DNA from: Anaerolineae bacterium
GTDB lineage: Bacteria; Chloroflexota; Anaerolineae; Aggregatilineales; Phototrophicaceae
Assembly: GCA_023382675.1 (NCBI GenBank)
Contig: JAHDWN010000016.1
Coordinates: 85,753 to 137,116 of the forward strand
DNA: 51,364 nt
Reading direction: 5' to 3'
In this document: positions 33,075-41,074 of the stretch, piece after piece
How the letters are laid out: each line of letters opens with the position of its first letter
Numbering within the stretch: position 1 is the stretch's first letter
The notes under the pieces: generated by a model
The model's database searches: none
What the model saw: only the letters and a program-made list of their open reading frames with translations
What the model was told of the DNA's origin: nothing
Translations under genes and position numbers: made by a program

Positions 33075-34258
33075 TGCACGACCGCAGACAACCGCCGCCC
33101 CCGGCGCGACCCTTGCCCCACCGACCGCAGCCGCGAACGCGCAAGCGTACCTCGTGGCGTCCCTGGCTGCTGATGGGCGGCGCGCTGACGTTTGGCAGTG
33201 TGCTGGCGCTGGCGGCATTGGCGTTCGTCGCTCTGCTGCTGATGGCGACGCCGGATCGCGTCGCTGCCGGGGTGACGGTCGCCGGGCAGAACATCGGCGG
33301 CAGCAGCCAGCGCGAGGCTGAGACGCTGATCGCGGATCTGGCCGCGCGCCCGGTTGCGCTGGTTGATGGCGTGCGCCAATGGCAGGTGACGCCGGGCGAG
33401 TTCGGCATCCGCGTCGATGTCGATGGCACACTGGCGGATGCGCTCGACGCCGCGCCGGGCAGCCCGGTCGCGCTGCGCGTCGCCATTGACCTGAGCCAGA
33501 CGCAGACGACGCTCGTCAACCTCAGCCCGGAGATCAACATCCCGCCGGAAACCGAGCCGGAAGCGCGCGACGGCTGGGTGATGGAGATCCCGGTCATGCT
33601 CGACCGCCTGTGGCGTGACGCGCCGGGCGAACTGGCCGACGCCGCCGTCGAACTGAGCATGATGGCCGTCGAGCCGCCGCGCCCGCTCGCCAGCAACGGC
33701 TACAGCGGCGAGCCGGTCACGCACGTCGTCGAAGCGGGGCAGGAGCTGGGGCTGATCGCGAAGCAGTACAACGTCTCGATCAGCGACATTGTGCAGATGA
33801 ATGACCTCGCCGACCCGGATCTGCTCTTCATCGGCCAGGAGCTGCTGATCCCGGCGGCGGGCATCTACGCGCCGACCGACGAGACCGCGCCGCCCGCGCC
33901 GAGCGCCACAGGCCGCTCGATCCTCGTTTCGACCGGCGACCAGCGCATCTATGCTTACGAAAACGGCAAGCTGGTGCATTCGCATCTGGTCTCGACCGGG
34001 CGGTCAGAGACGCCGACGGTGCTCGGCGATTACCAGATCTACGTCAAATACACGGCGGACGACATGACGGGGCCGGATTACTTCCTGCCGCAGGTGCCGT
34101 TCACGATGTACTTCTACCAGGGCTATGCCATCCACGGCACGTACTGGCACAACGCGTTCGGCAGACCGATGAGCCACGGCTGCGTCAACCTGCCGGTCGA
34201 CGAGGCGCAGTGGTTCTTCGACTTCGCCGAGGTCGGCACGCTCGTGCGGGTGGTGTAG
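33074..34258 (+). CDS. Membrane-anchored L,D-transpeptidase (YkuD) with LysM domain
   Basis: 394 residues. A Pro/Arg-rich cytoplasmic start (1-26) leads to one membrane helix (about 30-57). The exported part has a YoaR/VanW-type peptidoglycan-binding-4-like domain (about 65-180; GVTVAGQNIGGSSQREAETL), a LysM motif (about 215-262; THVVEAGQELGLIAKQYNVS) and a YkuD domain (275-394). The catalytic motif is HGTYWHN...SHGCVNL with Cys370 as nucleophile. It cross-links peptidoglycan by 3-3 bonds or attaches proteins. The start lies in the end of repeat R1-e and lacks an RBS, so expression may be weak or the true start may be downstream. Confidence 0.93.
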   Translation: MHDRRQPPPPARPLPHRPQPRTRKRTSWRPWLLMGGALTFGSVLALAALAFVALLLMATPDRVAAGVTVAGQNIGGSSQREAETLIADLAARPVALVDGVRQWQVTPGEFGIRVDVDGTLADALDAAPGSPVALRVAIDLSQTQTTLVNLSPEINIPPETEPEARDGWVMEIPVMLDRLWRDAPGELADAAVELSMMAVEPPRPLASNGYSGEPVTHVVEAGQELGLIAKQYNVSISDIVQMNDLADPDLLFIGQELLIPAAGIYAPTDETAPPAPSATGRSILVSTGDQRIYAYENGKLVHSHLVSTGRSETPTVLGDYQIYVKYTADDMTGPDYFLPQVPFTMYFYQGYAIHGTYWHNAFGRPMSHGCVNLPVDEAQWFFDFAEVGTLVRVV

Positions 34259-34356
34259 GGGCGGTTGGCCGTTAGCCTGTAGCCGTTATCGGGACGAAGG
34301 CGGCACCTCACTCCATCTCTGCGCTGGAGAGGGTGCGGCGCGCACTGCTGCACTTG

Positions 34357-35916
34357 CTACGGCGGAGTGATCTCATAGATATTGTTGCCAGAGACCGTGG
34401 CGATCAACCTCAATTCACCGAATGATTCTCCGAACACACTCCTCGGGGGCGATACACTTTCGGGCATAACCACGTAGCGAAAGCGACCCTCCTGCAAGAG
34501 CTGCGGCAATGCTGCGTAGGGCTCATTGTGAAGCGCGTAGTTAATCAATGAGATTTCATACTGCGGGAACAAGGCGTGCTTGAAAAAGACGTTATTCAAT
34601 ATTCGGGGCTCCCACGCCAGGAAATATGCTTCAGGCGACTGCGCAAGCTCTGCCTCCATGAAGTTGATCAGTTCAGCCGGATAGGCGTGGCTGGCGTCGA
34701 CATGATAGTGCTTGCTATACAGAAGCATGTCATTAACCGAGAGGGCGAGCGCATAGATGATGGCGATCAGGCAGCTCAGCGCCGCAACGCGTGGACGCTG
34801 CACGAAAGCCTGAAGCGGACGGCTGATCATCAGGCTTCTGACGACGAACAGACTGCCTATGATCATCGATTCGGTCATGTAGTGGATGGCAGACCCCACT
34901 TTCAGCCCGCTGATCAAGTTGACGCCCGTCGTGATGACAAAGGCCCAACACAAGAACGGGAGGATCGGATCGCCAAAAAAGGCACGGCGATCTGGTTGCG
35001 TGCGCAGCATCAGGGCGAGCGCAGCCAGCGGTAACACGAACAAGGGTAGAAACCAGGTGAAATAGATCGAGTAGATCGTCACCACGGCTCTCTGAAAGTC
35101 GGTGCCATTATCAATCCCGCCGATGACGTTGGCGAAGAAGAAGTTCCCGTCTCCGGGGATGAGTGAGTAGTAGTTACGCCAGATGGCGGATGTGAGGAAC
35201 AAGGCGAGGGCGGCTCCCGCTGCCAGCCAGATGAGTTCCACGTAGCGGCGTCTGAAACCGGCGAAGACCAGGACGATGCCGAGGAACAGGGCGAAGTTCT
35301 GCTTCGTCAGCGCCGCCAGAAAGCCGCAAACGCCGGTAGCGAATAGGGTCAGCCGATCGCGGCGAGCATCCAAGCCGCGAGATGCGCGCCACAAGTGCCA
35401 ACTGTACAGATAGACCGTGCTCAAGCCCAGGCAGGTTGCCAGCGCATCCGGGCGGAGCAGGATGTTCCAGGGGATCGGCAGGATTAGCGCCAGGGTCAGG
35501 ATGAACGCTGCCAGAAGCAAGCCCGTTCCGAAGGTGCGCAGCAGAGCGAAGGTCGAGAGCGCCATGGCGACGGCAAAGACCAGGCTGAGGCCGCGCCCCA
35601 CCTGGTAGATTGCGACGACATCGACGCCGGGAACGAGGCCGAGCGCCCGACTGAGGTCGATGACGATGATGTAGTACAGGGGCGTGTACTGCGTGATGGC
35701 GAACGACGGCACTGTCGGGTCGGGGTAGAGGCTGTCCTCGCTCAGGGTGGCTTGAATGGTATAGGCGACATTCGGCTCGACGCCACGAATATTCGGGGCA
35801 GCGCTGGACGCCAACAGCCCGCAGCGCACCAGCGCAAAGGCGATCAGCAATGTGAAAACAACGAGCAGGATGCGTTTGACGTAGGCGTTGCGTAGGAAAT
35901 CTCGACTTGTGGTCAC
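34357..35916 (-). CDS. Multi-pass membrane glycosyltransferase-like protein (GT-C/GT39-like)
   Basis: 519 residues from the GTG at 35916; an ATG at 36006 would overlap the upstream GT2 gene by 65 bases, so it is less likely. About eleven membrane helices follow YVKRILLVVFTLLIAFALVR. Loops such as FAITQYTPLYYIIVIDLSRA and LLRPDALATCLGLSTVYLYS resemble large polyprenyl-dependent glycosyltransferases. A short soluble C-terminal domain is present (EGRFRYVVMPESVSPPRSVF). Last gene of a methyltransferase-GT2-GT-C operon; acceptor unknown. Confidence 0.82.
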   Translation of the reverse strand: MTTSRDFLRNAYVKRILLVVFTLLIAFALVRCGLLASSAAPNIRGVEPNVAYTIQATLSEDSLYPDPTVPSFAITQYTPLYYIIVIDLSRALGLVPGVDVVAIYQVGRGLSLVFAVAMALSTFALLRTFGTGLLLAAFILTLALILPIPWNILLRPDALATCLGLSTVYLYSWHLWRASRGLDARRDRLTLFATGVCGFLAALTKQNFALFLGIVLVFAGFRRRYVELIWLAAGAALALFLTSAIWRNYYSLIPGDGNFFFANVIGGIDNGTDFQRAVVTIYSIYFTWFLPLFVLPLAALALMLRTQPDRRAFFGDPILPFLCWAFVITTGVNLISGLKVGSAIHYMTESMIIGSLFVVRSLMISRPLQAFVQRPRVAALSCLIAIIYALALSVNDMLLYSKHYHVDASHAYPAELINFMEAELAQSPEAYFLAWEPRILNNVFFKHALFPQYEISLINYALHNEPYAALPQLLQEGRFRYVVMPESVSPPRSVFGESFGELRLIATVSGNNIYEITPP

Positions 35917-35941
35917 AACGGAATCGTCCGAATTGTGCGGT

Positions 35942-36940
35942 TCAAGTGACGCTACGTTTGATAGCGTGGCTTGAATGAATATTGACCTCTTGCTGACTGT
36001 CGACATAGATGAGCGCGTCGCGCGCTGGGATCATGGGTGACGTTGACCGGCGATGGAGCACGACAAACACCACGCCCATCGAAACCATAATCATCTGGAC
36101 GACGAAGATCACGAGCAATCCGATGGTGAAAGTGGCCCAACCAGGAATGGCAAGATCGGTGAAGTAACGCAAGACCACAACGATGCCAATTCCCAAAAGT
36201 GACATGCCAAGCATACCCAGAGACAAGATCAGGAATCGGGCTGCGACCACTTCGGTATAGAGCGATATTGCACTCAGACCGTGAATCAAGAGACTCGTGA
36301 AGTTCATGTGAGATCGCCCGGCATAACGGACGCAGCGATTGGTATCGATCTTCTCGAGTGGCACGCGAGAGTGCGCCAAAGTCGCCGCCAAATGATTCCA
36401 TAATCCTGGATGGTAAACGAGCATTCTCAGATATTTCGATGGGATGAGGCAGTAGTTGCCAAAATCAATAATGCGACCGGTCAGAAGCTTGAAAAGTTGT
36501 TTGTAAAGTTGATAAAAGACGCGAAACGTTATGGTTTCGCGCCGGTGCCGGCGCGACGCAACCACTATCGCATCGTTACTGTTCGCACGATCAATCAGGC
36601 GGAAGATATCTTCCGGGCAGTCTTCGCCATCGCCATCCATCACCACCACATAATCATAATCTTTGTGCTGAGAAAGCATGACAAGGCCGACGGCGATCGC
36701 ACGTTGGTGACCAAGGTTATTCACCAGGCGAGTCTTGTAGACGGCGTGCACATGCGACAGATTCAGTTCCGGCACATGGTCAGGAATCGAGTGATCGTCG
36801 ATTACGTGGATGTCGATGCGAAGGTCACGAGGTTCCAGCAGGGAGTCGATCTCGGCGCAAAGGCTTTCAAAGGCCGCCCAATCATTCAAGATAGGTATGA
36901 GTATGGCGCAGCTGCTGATCGGCTTCTGCATGGTGACCAT
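35942..36940 (-). CDS. Family 2 glycosyltransferase with C-terminal membrane helices (DPM1/GtrB-like)
   Basis: 332 residues from the ATG at 36940, one base after the upstream stop codon (TGAAATG). The GT-A fold has CAILIPILNDWAAFESLC, VIDDHSIPDH, and the metal-binding VVMDGDGEDCPEDI. Two C-terminal membrane helices (ARFLILSLGMLGMSLLGIGI and ATFTIGLLVIFVVQMIMVSM) fit the GtrB/DPM1 type that makes polyprenyl-phosphate sugars as donors for GT-C enzymes. The next gene is such an enzyme. Confidence 0.92.
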   Translation of the reverse strand: MVTMQKPISSCAILIPILNDWAAFESLCAEIDSLLEPRDLRIDIHVIDDHSIPDHVPELNLSHVHAVYKTRLVNNLGHQRAIAVGLVMLSQHKDYDYVVVMDGDGEDCPEDIFRLIDRANSNDAIVVASRRHRRETITFRVFYQLYKQLFKLLTGRIIDFGNYCLIPSKYLRMLVYHPGLWNHLAATLAHSRVPLEKIDTNRCVRYAGRSHMNFTSLLIHGLSAISLYTEVVAARFLILSLGMLGMSLLGIGIVVVLRYFTDLAIPGWATFTIGLLVIFVVQMIMVSMGVVFVVLHRRSTSPMIPARDALIYVDSQQEVNIHSSHAIKRSVT

Positions 36941-36941
36941 T

Positions 36942-37655
36942 TCAGGTAATCCGTTGCCATACGCAGATAACTGATCTGCCAAAGGGATGCCCCAACAACG
37001 GATCGATGCGGCGAGACACCGGTACTAAGAATCGATCCCAGAGTAAGATCTGGTTCAAACTGGGCTTGGTTGACCGCAGCAGGACAAGGTTCGCCAATGA
37101 TGTGAGCATACCGATTGAGTCTAGATAGAACGAGGCCACGAGTTTGCAGTCGTGAGGAGTCAGCGCTTGCAGTGTGGATTTTGTATAGCGGCGATAGTGA
37201 CCGATAGCCTTATCAAAAGGTGTATACAGGGATTGAAAAGCCGGGCTTAAGACGATGAGATGGCCTTCCGCCTCCAACTGCTGGGATGCTCGCATAACCT
37301 CTTCAGAGTCGCATTCAATGTGTTCAAGTACGTCAATGTAGACAATCGTGTCGAACAAATCTGATGCTTCAAGGTCGAAAATCGTCGCATTGCGGACTTC
37401 GCACGTTGTCGGCAGGTCACCCGACCGGCGCCTGAGTTCAAGCTCTTTCGCCAGATTGCTATCTGGCTCAAGGGCAACCCATCGATCTTGCTGATCGCTC
37501 AATAGGACACGTGTGGTTCCGCCTATGCCTGCACCAACTTCGAGTACATTGCGACCCATGTACTTTTGTATCTTGTCCCGCCAATAGCTCTTCCAATTCA
37601 ATGCATGTTGAAATACTTCGAGTTCATCGCCCACATAATTGAAGTCCGAAGCCAT
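36942..37655 (-). CDS. Class I SAM-dependent methyltransferase
   Basis: 237 residues. The SAM-binding motif is NVLEVGAGIGGTTRVLL (about 36-52), then WVALEPDSN (motif II), NATIFDLE, and DTIVYIDVLEHIECDSEEVM. The C-terminus has a hydrophobic segment (FYLDSIGMLTSLANLVLL). It is of the type found in cell-surface polysaccharide clusters; the acceptor is unknown. First gene of the operon with GT2 and GT-C genes. No clear ribosome-binding site precedes the ATG. Confidence 0.92.
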   Translation of the reverse strand: MASDFNYVGDELEVFQHALNWKSYWRDKIQKYMGRNVLEVGAGIGGTTRVLLSDQQDRWVALEPDSNLAKELELRRRSGDLPTTCEVRNATIFDLEASDLFDTIVYIDVLEHIECDSEEVMRASQQLEAEGHLIVLSPAFQSLYTPFDKAIGHYRRYTKSTLQALTPHDCKLVASFYLDSIGMLTSLANLVLLRSTKPSLNQILLWDRFLVPVSRRIDPLLGHPFGRSVICVWQRIT

Positions 37656-37774
37656 CGAGGGGAACCTGTCACCATGCCCGTGTCGCTAAAAGTCTAGCAC
37701 GATTCCGGAGGACACATATAGTGTGGAGCCGTAAAATGGGACAGACCGAAATCCACTCAGCGATTGAGTAGCTG

Positions 37775-37810
37775 AAAAAACTCTCGTCGTCCAAGTCACT
37801 GTTCGAGAGT
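37775..37810 (-). terminator. Rho-independent terminator after the second L,D-transpeptidase gene
   Basis: On the minus strand ACTCTCG, a 17-base loop, CGAGAGT, then TTTTTT. It lies about 90 bases after the stop at 37901 and before the methyltransferase operon. The other bases of this 245-base spacer hold no recognisable feature. Confidence 0.6.
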
Positions 37811-37900
37811 GTCACAACGTTGACGAACCGGCTCACACTCTGTGCCGCGTTGGGTGCGAACTTTGCATAGGCGGCACAGAGTCCATCTTCGGCGCAGTGC

Positions 37901-39007
37901 TCACAACCCCGTGGCGGTGACGCCGTATTCGCCGGAGCTGTAGACGTAGACGTAGTTGACGACGCTCTCATCGCGGTAGTCGTGGCCGTCGAGGAACCAG
38001 TTGAACAGCCAGCGCGCATCGCTGATGCTCAGGTTGACGCAGCCGTGGCTGCGGCGGTAGCCGAAGTAATCGTGCCAGTACGTCCCGTGCAGGCTGATGC
38101 CGCCGTCGAAGTACATAACCCAGGGCACGCTCTGGAGCGCGTAGGCATCCGGCGCGCCGGTCGCGCCCGCCATGCGATCCCGTGGCAGCCGCGCCCAGAC
38201 CTCGAAAATGCCCTCGTTGGTCGAGAAGTCGGGCAGCCCGCTGGCGATCAGCGTCGCGTAGACGGGCCGGTCATCCTCGTAGGCGACCAGTGTCTGCTCG
38301 TAGAGATCGACCGCCACCCAGCGCCCGCTGACGCCCTCAGGCCGCTCGGTCGGCTGGACTTTGGCGACGAACGTCTGCTTGACCCACTGGTTCGGGCCGA
38401 TCATGTACCAGCGCCAGCCCTCGTCGTCATAGGCGGTGGCGAAGATGTTGACGCGCTCGTAGCGATGCAGCCAGCGCCCGGTCGCGGTCGATGCCGGGCC
38501 GCCGGGATATTCTGAGACGAACACGCGGCTGAGATCGAGAATCCAGGCGAAGGGATATTCGAGGTCGGTCGTCAACTGGACGCCGTTGAAGATCGACGGC
38601 TCGACGTAGGTGGCGCGCTCGCGCTGCACCCAGTGGCCGTCCTCGATTTGCAGCCAGCCATCCACGCTCAGATCGATGGCGCGGACGAAGTTGAAGCCCG
38701 CCGGGATTTCGCTGACGACATTGCCGCCAGGGCCATCGAACAGGGGCAGCGCGTCCGGCCCGACCTTCCAGAACGAGTACTCGCTCAGCGTGTAGCGATC
38801 CTGCTCGATGTCGATCAGCGTCGGGCGCGGGAACGCCTCGATCATGGCGAGGCAGGCATCGCTGAGGGTGCTGCTCTCGCCAGCGCCGGCACACACTTCC
38901 GGGTTGTAGACGCGCGGGATGGACACGCGGTCGGTTTGCGCGGCGGCGGGTGCGGCCAGGATGCTGGTGGCGATCAGCACGGTGATGAGCGAGAAGAGTC
39001 GTTTCAT
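37901..39007 (-). CDS. Secreted L,D-transpeptidase (YkuD domain)
   Basis: 368 residues from the ATG at 39007. The signal peptide is residues 1-23 (MKRLFSLITVLIATSILAAP, AAAQ cleavage region). About 200 residues without a known fold (SH3-like beta modules: FNFVRAIDLSVDGWLQIEDG) precede the YkuD domain. The catalytic motif is HGTYWHDYFG...SHGCVNL with the Cys nucleophile. The YkuD core is related to the enzyme at 33.1 kb but the N-terminal half is different. It cross-links or modifies peptidoglycan outside the membrane. Confidence 0.93.
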   Translation of the reverse strand: MKRLFSLITVLIATSILAAPAAAQTDRVSIPRVYNPEVCAGAGESSTLSDACLAMIEAFPRPTLIDIEQDRYTLSEYSFWKVGPDALPLFDGPGGNVVSEIPAGFNFVRAIDLSVDGWLQIEDGHWVQRERATYVEPSIFNGVQLTTDLEYPFAWILDLSRVFVSEYPGGPASTATGRWLHRYERVNIFATAYDDEGWRWYMIGPNQWVKQTFVAKVQPTERPEGVSGRWVAVDLYEQTLVAYEDDRPVYATLIASGLPDFSTNEGIFEVWARLPRDRMAGATGAPDAYALQSVPWVMYFDGGISLHGTYWHDYFGYRRSHGCVNLSISDARWLFNWFLDGHDYRDESVVNYVYVYSSGEYGVTATGL

Positions 39008-39149
39008 CGTGGTTGTCGGGTTCCGTTGTGCCTGTCGATCTGCGCGAAATCTTAGCAGAGCATACGGATCAGACAAGGGTGAGCGGCTGCGGCGTGGGGC
39101 TGGCGGTGGTTGCGTGAGGCTGTCGATCATCTGGACGGTGGTGCCGGTG

Positions 39150-39366
39150 GGTTGCCCGCCGACGGGTCAACCCGTCGGCTGACGGATATCAAGCACGCTA
39201 AAGGTGCTGTGGGACGTCTCAACATCTATCATGTACGTCAAAGTTGCCTTGAGTATGCATGATTGGATCTAGGCAGGCGTATTCTGCAGTCGTCCTTTTC
39301 TAGCCGCTTTAGCAGGCTTGATTTTGCCTGGGCGACCGATTGATCGGTCGGCGGCGCTTGTGCGAT
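39150..39366. repeat. Two R2 palindromic repeats, copies b (inverted) and c
   Basis: Copy b (39150-39212): GCCGACGGGTCAACCCGTCG then TATCAAGCACGCTAAAGGTG. Copy c (39305-39366): CTTTAGCAGGCTTGATTTTG then GCGACCGATTGATCGGTC. The two face away from each other across about 90 bases of unremarkable sequence. They fill the 397-base spacer upstream of the second L,D-transpeptidase gene. Confidence 0.7.
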
Positions 39367-39404
39367 TCAATCGCCCATCTGCCGTGCATTATTCGATGCG
39401 TTCG

Positions 39405-39608
39405 CTAGAACAATCCGCGCAGGAGCAGCAGCCCGCCGAAGATCATGACCGGCACGCCCAGGATCGCGCCGACGACCGTCAGCGTGAGCGCCATGCCCGT
39501 GACCAGCAGCAGCACGCCGATGACGATCGCCAGCAAGCGCCCGGTGATCTCCATGATGGCGCTGAACAAGCTCCAGATCAGGCGGAAGGGGAAGGTCAGG
39601 ATAGCCAT
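39405..39608 (-). CDS. Small membrane protein with two hydrophobic helices
   Basis: 67 residues: MAILTFPFRLIWSLFSAIME then two hydrophobic helices (LLAIVIGVLLLVTGMALTLT and GAILGVPVMIFGGLLLLRGL). A GAGG site lies 9 bases before the ATG. It resembles small conserved inner-membrane proteins of unknown function. The longer 39367-39615 frame on the same strand is a shadow. Not in an evident operon. Confidence 0.7.
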   Translation of the reverse strand: MAILTFPFRLIWSLFSAIMEITGRLLAIVIGVLLLVTGMALTLTVVGAILGVPVMIFGGLLLLRGLF

Positions 39609-39632
39609 GCGTCACTCCTCGGCTGTGCGCAC

Positions 39633-39774
39633 TACTGCAATCTCAGGGCGCTACGATTGAATGCGTCCCCTCCCCTTTATCCCCTCCTCATCGCAATGGG
39701 GAGGGGAAGAACCGTAAGGTTCAGGGGTGGGGATGAAGGCACAATTCAAGTGATTTACCCTGAAGGCGCGCGTA
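39633..39774 (+). repeat. R1 palindromic repeat, copy f
   Basis: + strand orientation: TGCAATCTCAGGG, GATTGAATGCGTCCCCTCCC, CCTCATCGCAATGGGGAGG, AGAACCGTAAGGTTCAGGGG, GGCACAATTCAAGTGATTTA, CCCTGA. The inner ends TCAGGG and CCCTGA are perfect inverted repeats in this copy. Confidence 0.88.
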
Positions 39775-39821
39775 GTCTTTCTTCCGGGTATACGCAGGAG
39801 CGCGCAGGGGAGTTGCAGGGC

Positions 39822-39858
39822 AAACAAAAACCGGAACACCGTTTGTCCGGTTCCGGTT
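39822..39858 (-). terminator. Rho-independent terminator after the sugar ABC operon
   Basis: On the minus strand AACCGGAA, a 14-base loop, TTCCGGTT, then TTTGTTTG. It lies about 105 bases after the stop of the substrate-binding protein gene. Confidence 0.7.
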
Positions 39859-39962
39859 TCTGTGTCCAAGAATCAGGCTTCGGCCCAGCGGTCTGTCACA
39901 ACGCGCCGGGCCGAATCATCACAGACTGTGTCCATGGCCGGTAAGGCGTGGACGTAATTTGC

Positions 39963-40949
39963 TTAGCGAATTCCCTGTTCGATCAGCGGCGCGATCAGAT
40001 CGACATTTCCCGTGTTGACCGTGCCGACACCGGTATCGAAATGCATACCCGGATAATAGAAATTCTTGGTCAACCAGCACTGTAGCACCGGGTAGTAACC
40101 CTGGAGGTACAGGGCCTGGTCGAAGCTGGCAGTGATCCAGCCGTCCTTGATGGCCTGGACGATCTCGGGACCGAGGTCGATGCCGCCAACGACGATTTCG
40201 CCGGGCTGTTTACCAGCCTGCTCCAACACCGTCGGCAGAATCCCGGTGATCTGACCATGCTGCGTACCAATCGCTTTCAGGTTGGGATGGGCTTCCATGT
40301 AGGCCGTCAGGATCGGGATTGCCAGCGACGCCTCGCTGTCCACTTCCTGGGACACGTCGAGCTGTTCGACAACTAGCCCAGCTTCCGTGAGCGCGTCAAA
40401 CACGCCCTGCGAGCTGCGGCTGCGCAGCTCCTGGTGCCAGATGTCATAGACCAGCGCCTCGTCACCAGGCTGCAATCCGCCTGCCGCCACCATCGCCTCG
40501 CCGGTCAAATGGCCGCCGGCATACAGGTCAGCGCCCGCATAGCCGAAGCCCTGATCCCTGAATCTGGCCTGGATATTCGGCATCGGGTTGTTACCGCTGG
40601 TAACAATGATGCCCGCGTTGACCGCTTCCTCAACCAGCGGCATCATCGCTTCTTCACCAGGATGGCCCATGATTTCGATACAATCGGGCTGCGCGGCGAT
40701 CGCCTGCCTGAACGCTTCGATCATCTTCTGCTGGTCCCAGCTCGAATACTGCTCAACCAGTTCGATTCCCAGCGCTTCCGCTGCGGCCTGCGCGCCGCTC
40801 GTCCGTGCCGCCACCGAGGCAATGCCGGGGTCGCCGCCCATCTGCATGTACATGACAATCGTGTCATCCTGGGCGCTGATCACTGTCAGGCCGAGCACGA
40901 CGAAAACAATCACCATCAAGAGAACCATCATCAATGCACGGAGCTTCAT
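39963..40949 (-). CDS. Sugar-type ABC transporter substrate-binding protein (Peripla_BP_4)
   Basis: 328 residues from the ATG at 40949, with AGGAG 6 bases upstream. The signal peptide is residues 1-26 (MKLRALMMVLLMVIVFVVLG, then TVISAQ). The mature protein has the ribose-binding-like fold: AAEALGIELVEQYSSWDQQK, IMGHPGEEAMMPLVEEAVNA, AGADLYAGGHLTGEAM, and VVGGIDLGPEIVQAIKDGW. The ligand could be a pentose, autoinducer-2 or another small polyol. It is the last gene of the transporter operon, 125 bases after the permease, perhaps with extra internal expression. Confidence 0.93.
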   Translation of the reverse strand: MKLRALMMVLLMVIVFVVLGLTVISAQDDTIVMYMQMGGDPGIASVAARTSGAQAAAEALGIELVEQYSSWDQQKMIEAFRQAIAAQPDCIEIMGHPGEEAMMPLVEEAVNAGIIVTSGNNPMPNIQARFRDQGFGYAGADLYAGGHLTGEAMVAAGGLQPGDEALVYDIWHQELRSRSSQGVFDALTEAGLVVEQLDVSQEVDSEASLAIPILTAYMEAHPNLKAIGTQHGQITGILPTVLEQAGKQPGEIVVGGIDLGPEIVQAIKDGWITASFDQALYLQGYYPVLQCWLTKNFYYPGMHFDTGVGTVNTGNVDLIAPLIEQGIR

Positions 40950-41074
40950 TTTTTTCTCCTTTTCTTGGTGAAACCTAGGTCTATTTGAAGCTTGGCGGAT
41001 ACCGATATGTTCGTGTATGGCGATAACCATCCTCCCTTCTGTAATAAGTTGTCCTCAGCCCTGATGAGGCGCTG

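Noticed and set aside
37669-38019. 116-residue minus strand frame
   Set aside because: Its first half is a shadow of the L,D-transpeptidase and the second half crosses a terminator; no motif or RBS.
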